The position numbers and the translations under genes were made by a program. A stretch of DNA of 64,000 nucleotides from Closterium sp. Naga37s-1 (lineage: Eukaryota > Streptophyta > Zygnematophyceae > Desmidiales > Closteriaceae). The notes below the pieces were generated by a model. That model was not told where the DNA came from. It was given only the letters and a program-made list of their open reading frames with translations, and made no database searches. Of this stretch, positions 1 through 9,750 are shown piece by piece. The stretch is taken from contig CANJKZ010000172.1 of NCBI GenBank assembly GCA_947471745.1, positions 1,818,501-1,882,500 of the forward strand, given 5' to 3'. Within the stretch, counting starts at the first letter, position 1, and each line of letters opens with the position of its first letter.

Positions 1-87
1 ATCAACGTTTGAAGCCGCTGTGCAGAAATCCGTCTGTGCTCTCTATCTTTCGTTTTAGGCACATTCAAGCCTATTGTGACTATAACA
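1..87 (+). repeat. 3' end of an LTR of family X (cut by window edge)
   Basis: These 87 bases are identical by eye to the last 87 bases of the solo LTR at 11630-12449 and end in the same CTATAACA. The next bases (GCTGC) are GC-rich leader of Copia A and not a primer-binding site, so this is the outer end of a 3' LTR or a solo LTR lying in A's leader. The rest is outside the window. Confidence 0.8.
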
Positions 88-94
88 GCTGCCC

Positions 95-540
95 AGCGCC
101 GCCCTGCCCGTGCGCGCTGCTGCCCGCGCCAGCGCCCTGCCCTGCCAACGCACCAGCGCCCTGCCCTGCGCGCGCTGGCGCCCTGCTCTGCCCTGCCCGA
201 GCCGCCTCTGCAGCGCCTTGTGCGCCCTGCTAAACCCTAAAATAAATAAATAAATAATTAATTTAAAAAAAAAGCCCTTGGTGCTTCAGCCCTAGGAGCT
301 ACTGCCTGCTACTGGCTGCACGCCGCCCTGCTCTGGCCGCGCGTCGCCCTACTCTGACCGCGCTCAGCCCTGCTCTGGCCGCACGCCGCCCTGCTCTGGC
401 CGCACGCCGCCCTCCTCTGGCCGCGCGCCGCCCTGCTCTAGCAGCGCGCAACCCTGCTCTGGCCGCGCGCCGCCCTTCCCTGACCGTGCACCGCCCCGAC
501 CTACCCTAGTGCCTCCTCGCGCCCTTCCTTCCCTACGTGC
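95..540 (+). repeat. GC-rich tandem-repeat leader of Copia A
   Basis: Imperfect short repeats built on CTGCTCTGGCCGCGCGCCGC and on GCCCTGCCCTGC variants fill the stretch before the first Gag-like reading frame. Related elements have different GC-rich repeats at the same position (7085-7660, 25320-26040, 45290-45900). An A-rich patch with AATAAATAAATAAATAA lies near 239-272. No gene is seen here. Confidence 0.65.
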
Positions 541-559
541 TGCCCTGCTGGTCGCATGA

Positions 560-905
560 CTTCTCTTCACGGCAGCGGTGGGAGTGGTGGCGACGGTGGC
601 AGTAGCAGTGGGAGTGGTGGCGGCCGTCGTAGCAGTCGCTGTGGAGCTGTTCGGTGGGGAGTTTCTGGCGGTGGCCAGATGCAGCTACAGCGGCGTCCGC
701 GTGAGACCCTTACACCCCAGCAACTTCGTGAGTGGTTTGCTCAGCGTTGGGCGTCTCAGCGTAGTGGCCGTAGTGCCAGTCGCAGTGCAGCTACTCAGTT
801 GGGAGGTTCTGGCGGTGGCCAGATGCAGCTGCAGCGGCGTCCACGTGAGACCCTTACACCCCAGCAGCTTCGTGAGTGGTTTGCTCAGCGTTGGGCGTCT
901 CAGAG
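560..905 (+). pseudogene. Gag C-terminal remnant of Copia A with an internal tandem duplication
   Basis: Encodes a Gly/Ser-rich stretch followed by QLREWFAQRWASQ, which in relatives G and J sits just before the Gag zinc-finger region. A block of about 98 bp (660-758) is repeated at 806-903, giving two copies of the RPRETLTPQQLREWF segment about 146 bp apart. The N-terminal Gag domain present in G and J is missing. Confidence 0.7.
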
Positions 906-1039
906 ACGTGCTGAGGGTGACTGTTACCTGTGTGTGCCGCCCGACCCAGGTATAGAGGCTGCTGCTCTAGGTGCTAGTGAGTCTACTCTCTCAGGTACTG
1001 GTGAGTCTACTCTCTCTGGTACTACGTTTGCTGCAGCCC

Positions 1040-2120
1040 TGCACACCTTCACGCTTGACTCAGGTGCTTCCCGCTGTTTCTTTCGCGACAGTACCACAGT
1101 CACACCGCTCTCTGCACCTGTTGCTGTCTCTTTGGCTGACCCCTCTGGGGGCCCAGTCCTTGCACGTTCCTCCACTGTTCTGCCTTGTCCGGCGGTTCCG
1201 TCTGGCTCACTGTCAGGTCTCCACCTCCCCTCGTTCTCTACGAACTTGGTGAGCACCGCTGTCCTTCAGGATCAGCGGGTTGACACCTTCACCCCTGGAG
1301 GACAGCGTGTGGCGATCTGTACGTGCTCCCGGACTGGCAGGCACCTGGCCACGTTCACCCGTCGGCCTGGGTCGAGTCTGTACACACTGACTACTGCGCC
1401 TCCTCAGGTAGCTGCGTCTGGAACTGCGTCAGGTCAGCTTGCTGCCCCCTGCTCGTGTCGCGCCCTGTCGCACCAGACGCTCCTCTGGCACCACCGCCTT
1501 GGTCACCCCTCCGTGGCACGCCTTCGTGGCATGCACTCCCGTCTCCTTGTTTCTGGTCTTCCCAGGTCTCTGCCTCCCCTCCCACCCTCGCCTGCCCCTC
1601 CCTGCCTTCCCTGTGTCGAGGGGCGGCAGCGCGCCGCTCCTCACTCCTCCTCGTTCCCCCCGACAGAGGCTCCCCTGCAGACTCTCCACGTGGACGTGTG
1701 AGGCCCTGCCCGCGTCCGTGGACAGGGCCAGGAGCGGTACTTTCTGCTGGTTGTCGACGACTACTCGCGTTACACCACGGTCTTCCCCTTGCGCCGCAAG
1801 GGGGAGGTCCCTGATGCTCTGATCCCTTGGATCCGCGCTGTTCGTCTCCAGCTCCGCGAGCGGTTCGAGACGGACCTTCCCGTCCTGCGTCTGCACTCTG
1901 ACAGAGTTGGTGAGTTTTCCTCCGACCTCTTGCGGGCCTTTTGTCGTGCGGAGGGCATTCGCCAGACGTTCACGCTTCCGGCCTCTCCGCAGCAGAATGG
2001 GGTTGCTGAGCGCCGCATTGGCTTAGTTATGGAGGTCGCTCGTACCTCCATGATCCATGCGGCTGCCCCCCATTTTCTGTGGCCGTTTGCAGTCCAGTAC
2101 GCTGCGCATCAGCTCAACCT
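1040..2120 (+). pseudogene. Protease to integrase part of Copia A
   Basis: The protease carries the DSGA active-site motif (TLDSGASRCFFRD, about 1045-1095). GAG-pre-integrase follows with LLWHHRLGHPS near 1480-1515. The integrase core spans about 1690-2120 and includes VVDDYSRY and SPQQNGVAERRIG, the usual surroundings of the first Asp and the catalytic Glu in Copia integrases. The fossil is broken. Confidence 0.85.
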
Positions 2121-2479
2121 CTAGCCGCGTGTCTCCTTGCCGGAGACCTCGCCCACACTGGGTTGGACGGGGGAGGTTGGCGATGCGTCGGTGTTCCGGG
2201 TCTGGGGATGTCGAGCCTTTGTCCGCGATACGTCCGCGGACAAGCTCTCCTCCCGCGCCGTTCCCTGTGTCTTCCTTGGCTTTGTCCCTGACGCGCCTGG
2301 CTGACAGTTTTACCACCCCACCTCGCGCCGTGTCCTGCCCTCTCAGGACGTCACGTTTGACGAGTCGGTTCCCTTTTACCGTCTCTTCCCCTACAGCACT
2401 GCCCCTCTCCCCCCTCCGCCGCTCTTTCTCGCACCAGGTCCTCCTCCGGTAGACCCCCTCCCCCCTCAGGGTCCTGCCC

Positions 2480-3230
2480 CCTCAGGTGTGTCCCAGGTAG
2501 ACCCTGTTGAGCCTGTCGAGGTAGCTGTCGACTCTGCTGCTGCTCAAGGTGCTGCGTCTGGGGGTGCTGCGCCTGTGCGTGCGGGGCCTCGGAGTGCTGA
2601 GCTTGAGCGTGCTGAGCCTGGGGTTGCTGAGTCAGAGGGTGCGGAGCCTGGGGGTGCTGAGCCTGAGCGTGCGGAGCCTGGGGGTGCCGAGCCTGGGGGT
2701 GCTGAGCCTGAGGGTGCTGAGCCTGAGCATGCGGAGCCTGGGGGTGCTGAGCCTGGGGGTGCTGAGCGTGAGCGTACTGCGCCTGGGGGTACTTGGTCTT
2801 CTGGAGGTCCTCCGAGTGTCTTGTCACGTCGAGAGACGCTCTCTCCACCACAGCTGCGCGAGTGGTTTGCTCGACGCTGGAGCCTCCGGAGTGGTGCTAC
2901 TGGAGCTGGAGCCGCTGGTCCCGGAGGTGCTCGTACTGGAGGTACTGGAGCTGCTGGGGCTGGAGGTACTGCTGGAGCTGCTGGAGGTGCTGGAGCTGCT
3001 GGAGCAGGAGGTCCTGCTAGCGCTGGAGCTACTTGAGGTACTGCTGGAGCTGGAGCTACTGGAGCTGGAGGTGCTGCTGGAGCTGGAGCTGCTGGAGGTG
3101 CTGGAGTTGGAGCTGCTGGAGGTACTGGAGCTGCTGGAGCTGGAGTTGCTGCTGGAGCTGGAGCTGTTGGAGGTACTGGTGCTGTCGGTGCTGGTGCTGG
3201 AGGTGCTGTGCGGCCGCGACCGTACTTCGT
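2480..3230 (+). repeat. Gly/Ala/Glu/Pro repeat linker of Copia A pol
   Basis: Between integrase and reverse transcriptase the element holds tandem 15-bp units encoding GGAEP-like pentapeptides (about 2560-2790), then GGWGCTGGW-type units encoding GAGAT/GGTGA stretches (about 2880-3210). The same linker, with different copy numbers, is in G (28990-29620), I (36990-37930) and J (41560-42180), so it is a family trait. Confidence 0.75.
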
Positions 3231-3839
3231 TCCGCTGCTTCAGCAGGTTCTTGGTCTCCCGCCTTCTGCTGACCTTGCTCCTCCCTTCCTGTGTCCACCA
3301 CCTGACCATTCCCAGCCACAGTTACAACCAGCCTCCCCGCTGCCTGCTCCTTCTCCTTACACTGAGCAGCCCGGAGGTCTTACTGAGCGTCGTGAGCCTG
3401 CGTCTCGTCCTGCGTCGCCTGTTCGTACTGGTCGCACTGGCCATCGTGTTCCGCGTCCGCGTCCTCCTCCTGTCCCCGGCACGCACCAGATGGCACTTCG
3501 TCCTTCCTCTGTTCCACTGCGTGTCCCTCTGCCGTCTCCTCCTGCGTATCCCTTGCTGACGGTCCGGACCCGGAGTCTGACTCCCTTCGTGCTGCTAGTC
3601 CTACTGTCACGCGTCTCCTGGCCACTGTTGTCGCTGACCCTTCCTTTGAGTCCACTACTACGTTTGCTCTTGTTGCTAAGCTGGTTGACTTTGCTGCTCG
3701 CTGTCGTCTTGACTACGCCGCTAGTCTTGTTGCTGAGTCTGAGTCTGTCTGTCCTCCGTCCGTCGGGGGTGAGTGTGCTCTTGGCACGGACGTCCTTGAG
3801 GACAGGCAGGAGGACTTTGAGTGTTTTGCAGCTGCTGTA

Positions 3840-5475
3840 CCTCATCTCGTGTCCATGCTGATTGCACCTGAGGGAGACCCGGATGCACCAGACATCCCGA
3901 CCCCGCGCTCTTACGCAGAGGCGATTGAGGGTCCCTACTCCTCTCAGTGGCAGTCAGCCATGGACGCAAAGATGGCATCCTGGAAGTCCACAGGCACTTA
4001 CGTCGACGAGGTTCCCCCACCTGGGGCGAACATCGTCAGTGGCATGTGGATTTTCAGGTTGAAGCGGCCGCCTGGTTCTCTGCCTGTCTTCAAGGCGCGT
4101 TACGTTGCACGAGGCTTCAGTCAGCGACAGGGAGTTGACTTCTTCCAGACCTTCTCCCCTACCCCGAAGATGACCACTCTTCGGGTGATGCTGCTCGTCG
4201 CCGCTCAGCGTGACTACGAGCTTCACTCTCTTGACTTCAGCACTGCTTTCATACAGGGCAGCCTGCACGAGGAGATCTGGCTGCGCCGCCCACCTGGTTT
4301 CACTGGGTCGTTTCCTGCAGGTACCCAGTGGAGCCTCCGGCGGCCAGTCTACGGTCTCCGCCAGGCGCCTCGCGAGTGGCACGACACACTGAGGATGACT
4401 CTTGCGGCTCTTGGGTTTGCTCCTTCTACTGCTGACCCGTCGCTGTTTCTACGCACCGACACTTCGCTGCCGCCGTTCTACATCCTCGTGTACGTCGACG
4501 ACTTGGCCTTTGCCACTGCTGACACTGCTGGACTGGCCCTTGTGAAGTCGGAGCTGCAGAAGAGACACACGTGCACAGACCTGGGTGAGCTGCGCAGCTA
4601 TCTTGGCTTGCAGATCACCCGGGACAGAGCACGGCGCACCATCACCCTGACTCAGTCACACATGGTGCAGCAGGTCCTTCAGCGCTTCGACTTCCAGTAC
4701 TCCTCGCCACAGTCCACTCCTCTGCCTACCGGCCACTCGCTCTCAGCTCTGCCTTCGGATGAGTCCGTAGAGCCGAGTGGCCCGTATCCAGAGCTTGTGG
4801 GCTGCCTCATGTACCTGATGACCTGCACTCGACCTGAACTTGCTTACCCTCTTAGCATCCTGGCACGCTACGTTGCGCCCGAGAGACACCGACCAGAGCA
4901 CTGGAAGGCCGCTTAGAGGGTGATGCCCTACTTGTGCAGTACGTCGGGCATGGGGCTCGTGCTTGGAGGCTGGGGTCCAGTTGTCCTCACTGGTCACGCA
5001 GACGCTTCTTGGGTTGACGACTTGGCTACGCAGCGGTCGTCACAGGGTTACACCTTCAGCCTTGGCTCCGGTTTTGTTACGTGGCGGTCTACCCGCTCGT
5101 CTTCTGTTCTCAGCTCCAGTTGTGAGGCTGAGATCTACGCAGGGGCCATGGCTGCAAACGAGTTACGCTGGCTCACCTACCTGCTGACCGACTTGGGAGA
5201 GCCGCCTCGTTCTCCTCCAGTTCTGTACGTCGACAACAAGGCCATGATTGCCTTGTGTCAGGAGCACAGACTGGAGCACAGAACGAAGCACATAGCTCTG
5301 CGCTACTTCCTTGCTCGAGAGTTGCAGCAGCGTGGTCAGCTTCGTCTTGTTTACGTGGCCTCTCAGGCCAACACTGCTGATATTTTCACCAAGGCACTTC
5401 CGCCTTGTGATCATCAGCGTTTCTGTACTATTCTAGGCCTTGTGCCTACTTGGCCTCACTTGCTCACTTCTTGAC
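3840..5475 (+). pseudogene. Reverse transcriptase and RNase H of Copia A
   Basis: Copia-type RT (RVT_2) from about 3900: AMDAKMASW, FKARYVARGFSQRQGVDFFQTFSP, LDFSTAFIQG and the catalytic YVDD (FYILVYVDDLAFA, near 4475-4510). RNase H follows with DASWVDD (about 5000), SSCEAEIYAGAMAA and YVDNKAM, ending with LTS before the stop near 5474. It is closely related to the RT/RH of G and J. Confidence 0.9.
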
Positions 5476-5705
5476 TTTGCTTGTACTGTGATCTATATAC
5501 TTATACCTGCATGCTTACACTTGCTAGGTTGTGATCGCTGTACTGCTTGTTCTCCTTTATATATAACTCTGCATGTGAACTGGCCTTGTGGCCATTTGCT
5601 TGTGCTCAGAATGCGTGGTGACTTAATGATCCACCCTGAGCTTGCTTTGCCTTTCTTGACTGGTCTTGTGACCTCTTGTTCTCCCCCACTTTGCCTATGG
5701 GGGTG

Positions 5706-5836
5706 TGTCAAGCATATATGCTGCTTATTGTGTAGGCTGTAGTGGGGTAGCCCATATGGGGCACAACCCCAATTAGGGTTTCCTACTTGTACCCATCCTG
5801 CTGCTAGTTCATTCATTCATGTTCGTTATTCTGACA
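5706..5836 (+). repeat. 3' LTR of Copia A (131 bp)
   Basis: Starts TGTCAAGC and ends TTCTGACA, with the polypurine-like CCTATGGGGGTG directly before it. The body matches other short LTRs of the group (GTAGGCTGTAGTGGGG, then a TAGGGTTT-type block). The next base resumes minus-strand Copia C. Confidence 0.85.
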
Positions 5837-5841
5837 GCTTG

Positions 5842-6853
5842 AAGATGTTGCGATTTTTGCCTCTTGAAGCAGCTCCTGAAGGTAGAGACCTTCGCAAACA
5901 GCTAACGTGGCGGCGATGAATTCAGCTTCAGCAGAGGAGAGCGCCACCATCTCTTGCTTTTGGGAATTCTAGGAGATTGGTCCGGTAGGCTTGAGACGAA
6001 AGAGGAAGCCGGTTCGGGACCGTCGATTCGCAGGATCGGCGGCATGATCTGCGTTCACGTAGCCGACGAGGCTGAAGGAGCGGGTCGTGAGGGTTGAGTA
6101 GGTGAGGCCAATGTGCGGTGTGGAGATGAAGTACTGCAGAGCGCGTTCTAATTCCAACATGTGCTCCCCTTCAGGCCGCTTGGCATACTGAGCGAGTTGG
6201 CTTGAGATGTAGGACAAGTCAGGTCTGCACGTGACTGCCGCGAAGAGGAGACAGCCGAGCTGCTGCTGGTACAGTTGGTGACCGGATGGGTTGAGAGGTG
6301 TGGTGTTTGGAAGATGAGGGGTAGCCGGGTTGCGGTAAGGAGTGGAGAGGTTGGCTGGTTTGATGTTGAACTTGGTTGCAAGGGTCTCAGCGTACTTGGA
6401 GGCGGAGAGGTGAATGGCGTCAGCAGAGTAGGATATGTTGAGACCCAGGAACTGGGTCACCTGATCAGTGCTGGTGATCTCGACGTGGTTGCTGGGGTTT
6501 TTCTCGAATTGAGCGAGGAGGCCGTTGCTGGTTCCGGTGTAGAGTAGGACGTCAACGTATGCCGTGAGGAGGATGTAATCGCCGCGGTAATGGAGGCGGT
6601 ACATGCCGGGATCGTGAGGCAGCTGGATGAAGCCAATGTCAAGCAGGATTTGGTGGAGATACTGCTGCCAGAGGCGTGGCGCCTGCTTGATGCCGTAGAG
6701 CGACTTGCGGAGCTGGCACTCGCGATCGTCATCATCGCCATAGGTGTGAGGCTGCTCGACGAAGATGAGGGCATCGATGGGGGCGTAGAGGAATGCATTT
6801 TTGACGTCGATTTGGCGGAGAGGAAGGTGTTTGGCTGCGGCGATGGCGAGGAG
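5842..6853 (-). pseudogene. RT C-terminal part and RNase H of Copia C
   Basis: Minus-strand translation shows LRQIDVKNAFLYA and LRKSLYGIKQAPRLWQQYL, the region after the first RT motifs. The catalytic-Asp block appears as ILLTAYVDVLLY, and VTQFLGLNI, CRPDLSYISSQLAQYAKRP and VGYVNADHAADPANRRSRTG (RNase H) follow. The RNase H block VALSSAEAEFIAAT lies near 5920. The piece ends on the left at A's LTR and on the right at E. Confidence 0.85.
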
Positions 6854-6996
6854 TGTCAGAATGTTATAATTGTCTAGCCTGCAGTGGGGTACTCTATAGT
6901 GAGTACAGCCCAATTAGGGTTTGCTATATGTATCCAACTGCTTGCTATTGAACCTCCTCCTTTCTTCATTCTTACTTTCTACTGCTAGTTTTGACA
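6854..6996 (+). repeat. 5' LTR of element E (143 bp)
   Basis: TG...CA termini. It is nearly identical to 8227-8361 and includes an 8-bp block near 6945 that is absent from the other LTR. Confidence 0.88.
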
Positions 6997-7013
6997 TGCT
7001 ATCAGAGCAGGTC
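6997..7013 (+). other. Primer-binding site of element E
   Basis: TGCTATCAGAGCAGGTC begins at the base after the 5' LTR. It resembles the initiator-Met tRNA complement TGGTATCAGAGC with one difference in the first 12 bases. Confidence 0.65.
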
Positions 7014-7084
7014 GACCCTCCTGGGTGGATCCTGTGGGTGGGCCCACCACCTCACTGCTTCCGCTGCTACTGCTATTCTGTGTG

Positions 7085-7660
7085 TTGCACGCCCCGTGGT
7101 GTGCGACGGATTTTTCATCCCGCCGCGCGCTCGGAGCGTGCGGCGGTTTTCTGCCCGCCGTGCGCCCCGAGGCGCGCGGCGGTTTTCTGCCCGCCGTGCG
7201 CCCCGAGGCGCGCGGCGGTTTTCTGCCCCGTCACTCCGCGCGTCGCCCCCGGGAGGCGCTGCGACGGGCGACGGGGACCCGCGCGTCGCCCCCGGGAGGC
7301 GCTGCGACGGGCGACGGGGACCCGCGCGTCGCCCCCCGTCGCCCGTCGCGGCCTGCGCGACCTGCGTAGGGCCCGCGCGCGGCCCGTACAGCCTGCGCGC
7401 GGCCCGTACGGGCTGCGCCAGGCCCGCGCGCGGCCCGTACGGGCTGCGCCAGGCCCGCGCGCGGCCCGTACGGGCAGCGCCAGGCCCGCGCGCGGCCCGT
7501 ACGGGCTGCGCCAGGCCAGGGCGCGCCTCGGGCCGCCCGCACGCGGTTCGTACGGGCTGCGCCAGGCCCGTGGGCGCCCTGTTTCCTCTTCCCCTGCGCT
7601 GCCCGCTGTCCCCCGTGCTTCTGACGGCGCCCCACCCCTGCTGCTGCCCGTTCTCCTGAA
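7085..7660 (+). repeat. GC-rich tandem repeats in the interior of element E
   Basis: Two repeat types are seen: GTGCGCCCCGAGGCGCGCGG units (about 7135-7240) and a unit of about 31 bp around CGCGCGGCCCGTACGGGCTG (about 7370-7560). Shorter repeats with CCGGGGCGCACTGTCC occur at about 7911 and 8017. No coding similarity is seen. Confidence 0.7.
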
Positions 7661-8226
7661 TTAGGGTTTGGGGTGGGGGGTATGGGGGTGCAGTTTCTGT
7701 GTGCCGTCCCCTGCTCCTCCTCCTTCTCCGTCTCCCAGTGCTGCAGCTGCCGCTGAGGGGGGTGGGTGTGTGGGAGCCGAAGGAGTGGTACTAGGGGGGT
7801 GACGTGCAAGTGGAGTTAGGAGTGAAGCAGTGGGTGTGTGGGGGTGTGTGGGACAGTTGGAGGAGGTTGAGCGGAGGCTGCTGTCTTGTCGTCCGCAGCA
7901 CCTGTAGTCCGGGGCGCACTGTCCTGGTAGCCCAGAGAGTCTGCTGCGCCTGTCGCCCGAGGGTCCGTTGCTCCTGTAGCTCCTCGTAGCCCGTGAGCCA
8001 GTTACTCCAGTAGTCCGGGGCGCACTGTCCCGGTAGCCACTGTCCCAGCAGCTCCTGTTGCCCGTGTGTCTGCAGCTTCAGCCGCCGTCTCTCATCTTCT
8101 CTCCTCTCACAGTCCCTCCTCCTCCTCACTTGCCCGCTGTGACTACCACTAGCTTTGCTTATAATTGTGAACTATTACTATGCTTGCTTGTTGTGCTGAT
8201 TACACCCCACTTTGGCTATGGGGGTG

Positions 8227-8361
8227 TGTCAGAATGTTATAATTGTCTAGCCTGCAGTGGGGTACTCTATAGTGAGTACAACCCAATTAGGGTTTGCTAT
8301 ATGTATCCAACTGCTTGCCTCCTCCTTTCTTCATTCTTACTTTCTACTGCTAGTTTTGACA
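8227..8361 (+). repeat. 3' LTR of element E (135 bp)
   Basis: Starts TGTCAGAATG after a purine-rich tract and ends TTTTGACA, followed by target duplication AGGAG (8362-8366). Confidence 0.88.
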
Positions 8362-9152
8362 AGGAGAATGCGGACGGATGTGTGGCGGCTGACGGGGGCG
8401 AAGGTTTGGTCGAAGTCAACGCCATGGCGTTGATCGAACCCGCGTACGACCCAGCGGGCTTTGAAGCGCTCGATGGTGCCGTTGGCGGTGGTTTTTACGC
8501 CCCATTTCCCCGAGAGGATGCGTCTCCCCTTCAAGGCAACTTGATCAGCGAGGACCCAGGTATCACGAGCTTCAAGCGTGGCAACTTCAGCATCCATCGC
8601 GCCGCGCCACTCTTTTGCGTAGGGGCCTGTGAGAGCTTGACGCGGGGTTTTGGGTTCAACTGCCTTGGGCGGACGGGACACCGCCATGTGTAGGCCAAGG
8701 ATGTGGAGGCCGGAGATTCCAGGGCTGTAGCGCTGATCGCTGGTGACTTCCACCACGTCATCGACGGAGTTGTTGCCGCTGGAGGGTGTGGGGCTGAGGA
8801 GGGAGTCACGAGAGGAATCGAGAGGAGCTCCATCCTCGTCCTCGTCTTCGTCGCTCCAGGGGCGATGGCCGGGGTGGGAGTCAGTGGGATCCTGTTCCGC
8901 GAGTGCTGCGGTGGCTTCGTCTGCAGGCGTGGCAAAGCTGCGCGGCGGGCGCTCGTATTCCGCGATGTTATGCTCGCCTCGGACACGATCAGCATGGCGG
9001 TCACACTGGAACTTGCGGATGGAGAGATCTTCGTAGAAGATGACGTCGCGGGCCGCGACGATCTGTGAGGTGTCATGATCGAGGATGTTCGAGGATCTGT
9101 GAGGTGCTCGAAGCTGATGCCGAGGTGCACCCCCCAGCGGGCGCGACGTTCG
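8362..9152 (-). pseudogene. Pol segment of Copia C before and at the RT N-terminus
   Basis: Minus-strand translation gives QALTGPYAKEWRGAMDAEVA, then KGRRILSGKWGVK, ERFKARWVVRGFDQRHGVDF and DQTFAPVSRHTSVRILL, the standard start of a Copia RT (about 8645-8370). The stretch up to 9152 is the integrase-RT linker. It is cut at 9152 by B and at 8362 by E. Confidence 0.85.
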
Positions 9153-9662
9153 TGTTGATTGTGTAGGTGGTTGTGGTATTTTTCTCTAGCTGGTTGTGGG
9201 CTAAGGGCTTGGGCAAAATGTGGTGGTTAGACTTGTTGCGGGCTGGAATTGATCTCGCACCCAACAAGCACCAACAAACCTTTGCTATTCACTACAACAC
9301 CTTTGGTGTTGCTAGTTTAGCACTTTGGGTTGTTGGGGATTGTTGTAGGGCGAGGGTTGGGTTGGTAGGGTTTGAACAACTCGTCACTTTGCACATCTGA
9401 ACTCTTGCTTAAGCCATTCCTTGATCTAATCCATGGCTGCCAAGTAATTCCGCCAGGATACCCCGTCGCACTTAAATCGCGATAGCGATCGGCCTACATC
9501 TTGGTTGAAGGCGTGCTTTACTATTCTGGAAAGTAGAGATTAAGACCTTTCCAACGCGTACCTGCTCATAGTTTTAGGTTACGTGAGCTGCACGCAATGG
9601 TTCGCCGAAGTCGGCGGACTTAATCTCTTGTCACGCTCTCCAGATTCGCGCGCTTTCCATCA
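9153..9662 (+). repeat. 5' LTR of Copia B (510 bp)
   Basis: Starts TGTTGATTGTG and ends TTTCCATCA. It is the same length as the 3' LTR, and the short open frames inside it are incidental. Confidence 0.93.
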
Positions 9663-9663
9663 G

Positions 9664-9675
9664 TGGTATCAGAGC
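9664..9675 (+). other. Primer-binding site of Copia B
   Basis: TGGTATCAGAGC starts two bases after the LTR and matches the classical plant Copia site complementary to the initiator-Met tRNA 3' end. Confidence 0.9.
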
Positions 9676-9750
9676 TGGTTAGGCCTGCGACATTCCCTCC
9701 TATTATCACATTTCGAATTGGCTTAAGAACCTTCAGATCTAGGGTTGGAT

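Larger units (their letters stand above)
88..5836 (+). mobile_element. Copia LTR retrotransposon A (5' end outside window, broken)
   Basis: Plus-strand Ty1/Copia element of the short-LTR group. Recognisable parts in order are GC-rich leader, Gly-rich Gag remnant, aspartic protease, GAG-pre-integrase, integrase, repeat-rich linker, reverse transcriptase, RNase H, polypurine tract and 3' LTR. Most of Gag is absent compared with relatives G and J, and the coding part is broken in several places. It lies inside minus-strand Copia C: C's RNase H region resumes directly after A's 3' LTR. The 5' LTR and its target duplication are left of the window; GCTTG at 5837-5841 would be the right-hand copy. 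Confidence 0.9.
6854..8361 (+). mobile_element. Non-autonomous short-LTR element E (TRIM-like, looks whole)
   Basis: A 1508-bp element with 143- and 135-bp LTRs (TGTCAGAATG...TTTTGACA), a primer-binding-site-like TGCTATCAGAGC next to the left LTR, and a purine-rich CTATGGGGGTG before the right LTR. The target duplication AGGAG is exact (6849-6853 and 8362-8366). The 1.23-kb interior has a GC-rich repeat leader but no Gag, protease, integrase or RT similarity. LTR termini and leader style match the short-LTR Copia group, so it is probably a deletion derivative mobilised in trans. By eye the LTRs differ by one base and one 8-bp indel, so insertion was recent. Confidence 0.85.

Noticed and set aside
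9167-9400. Open frames inside the LTRs of Copia B (also 15311-15544)
   Set aside because: Present in both LTR copies and not similar to any protein. LTR sequence explains them.
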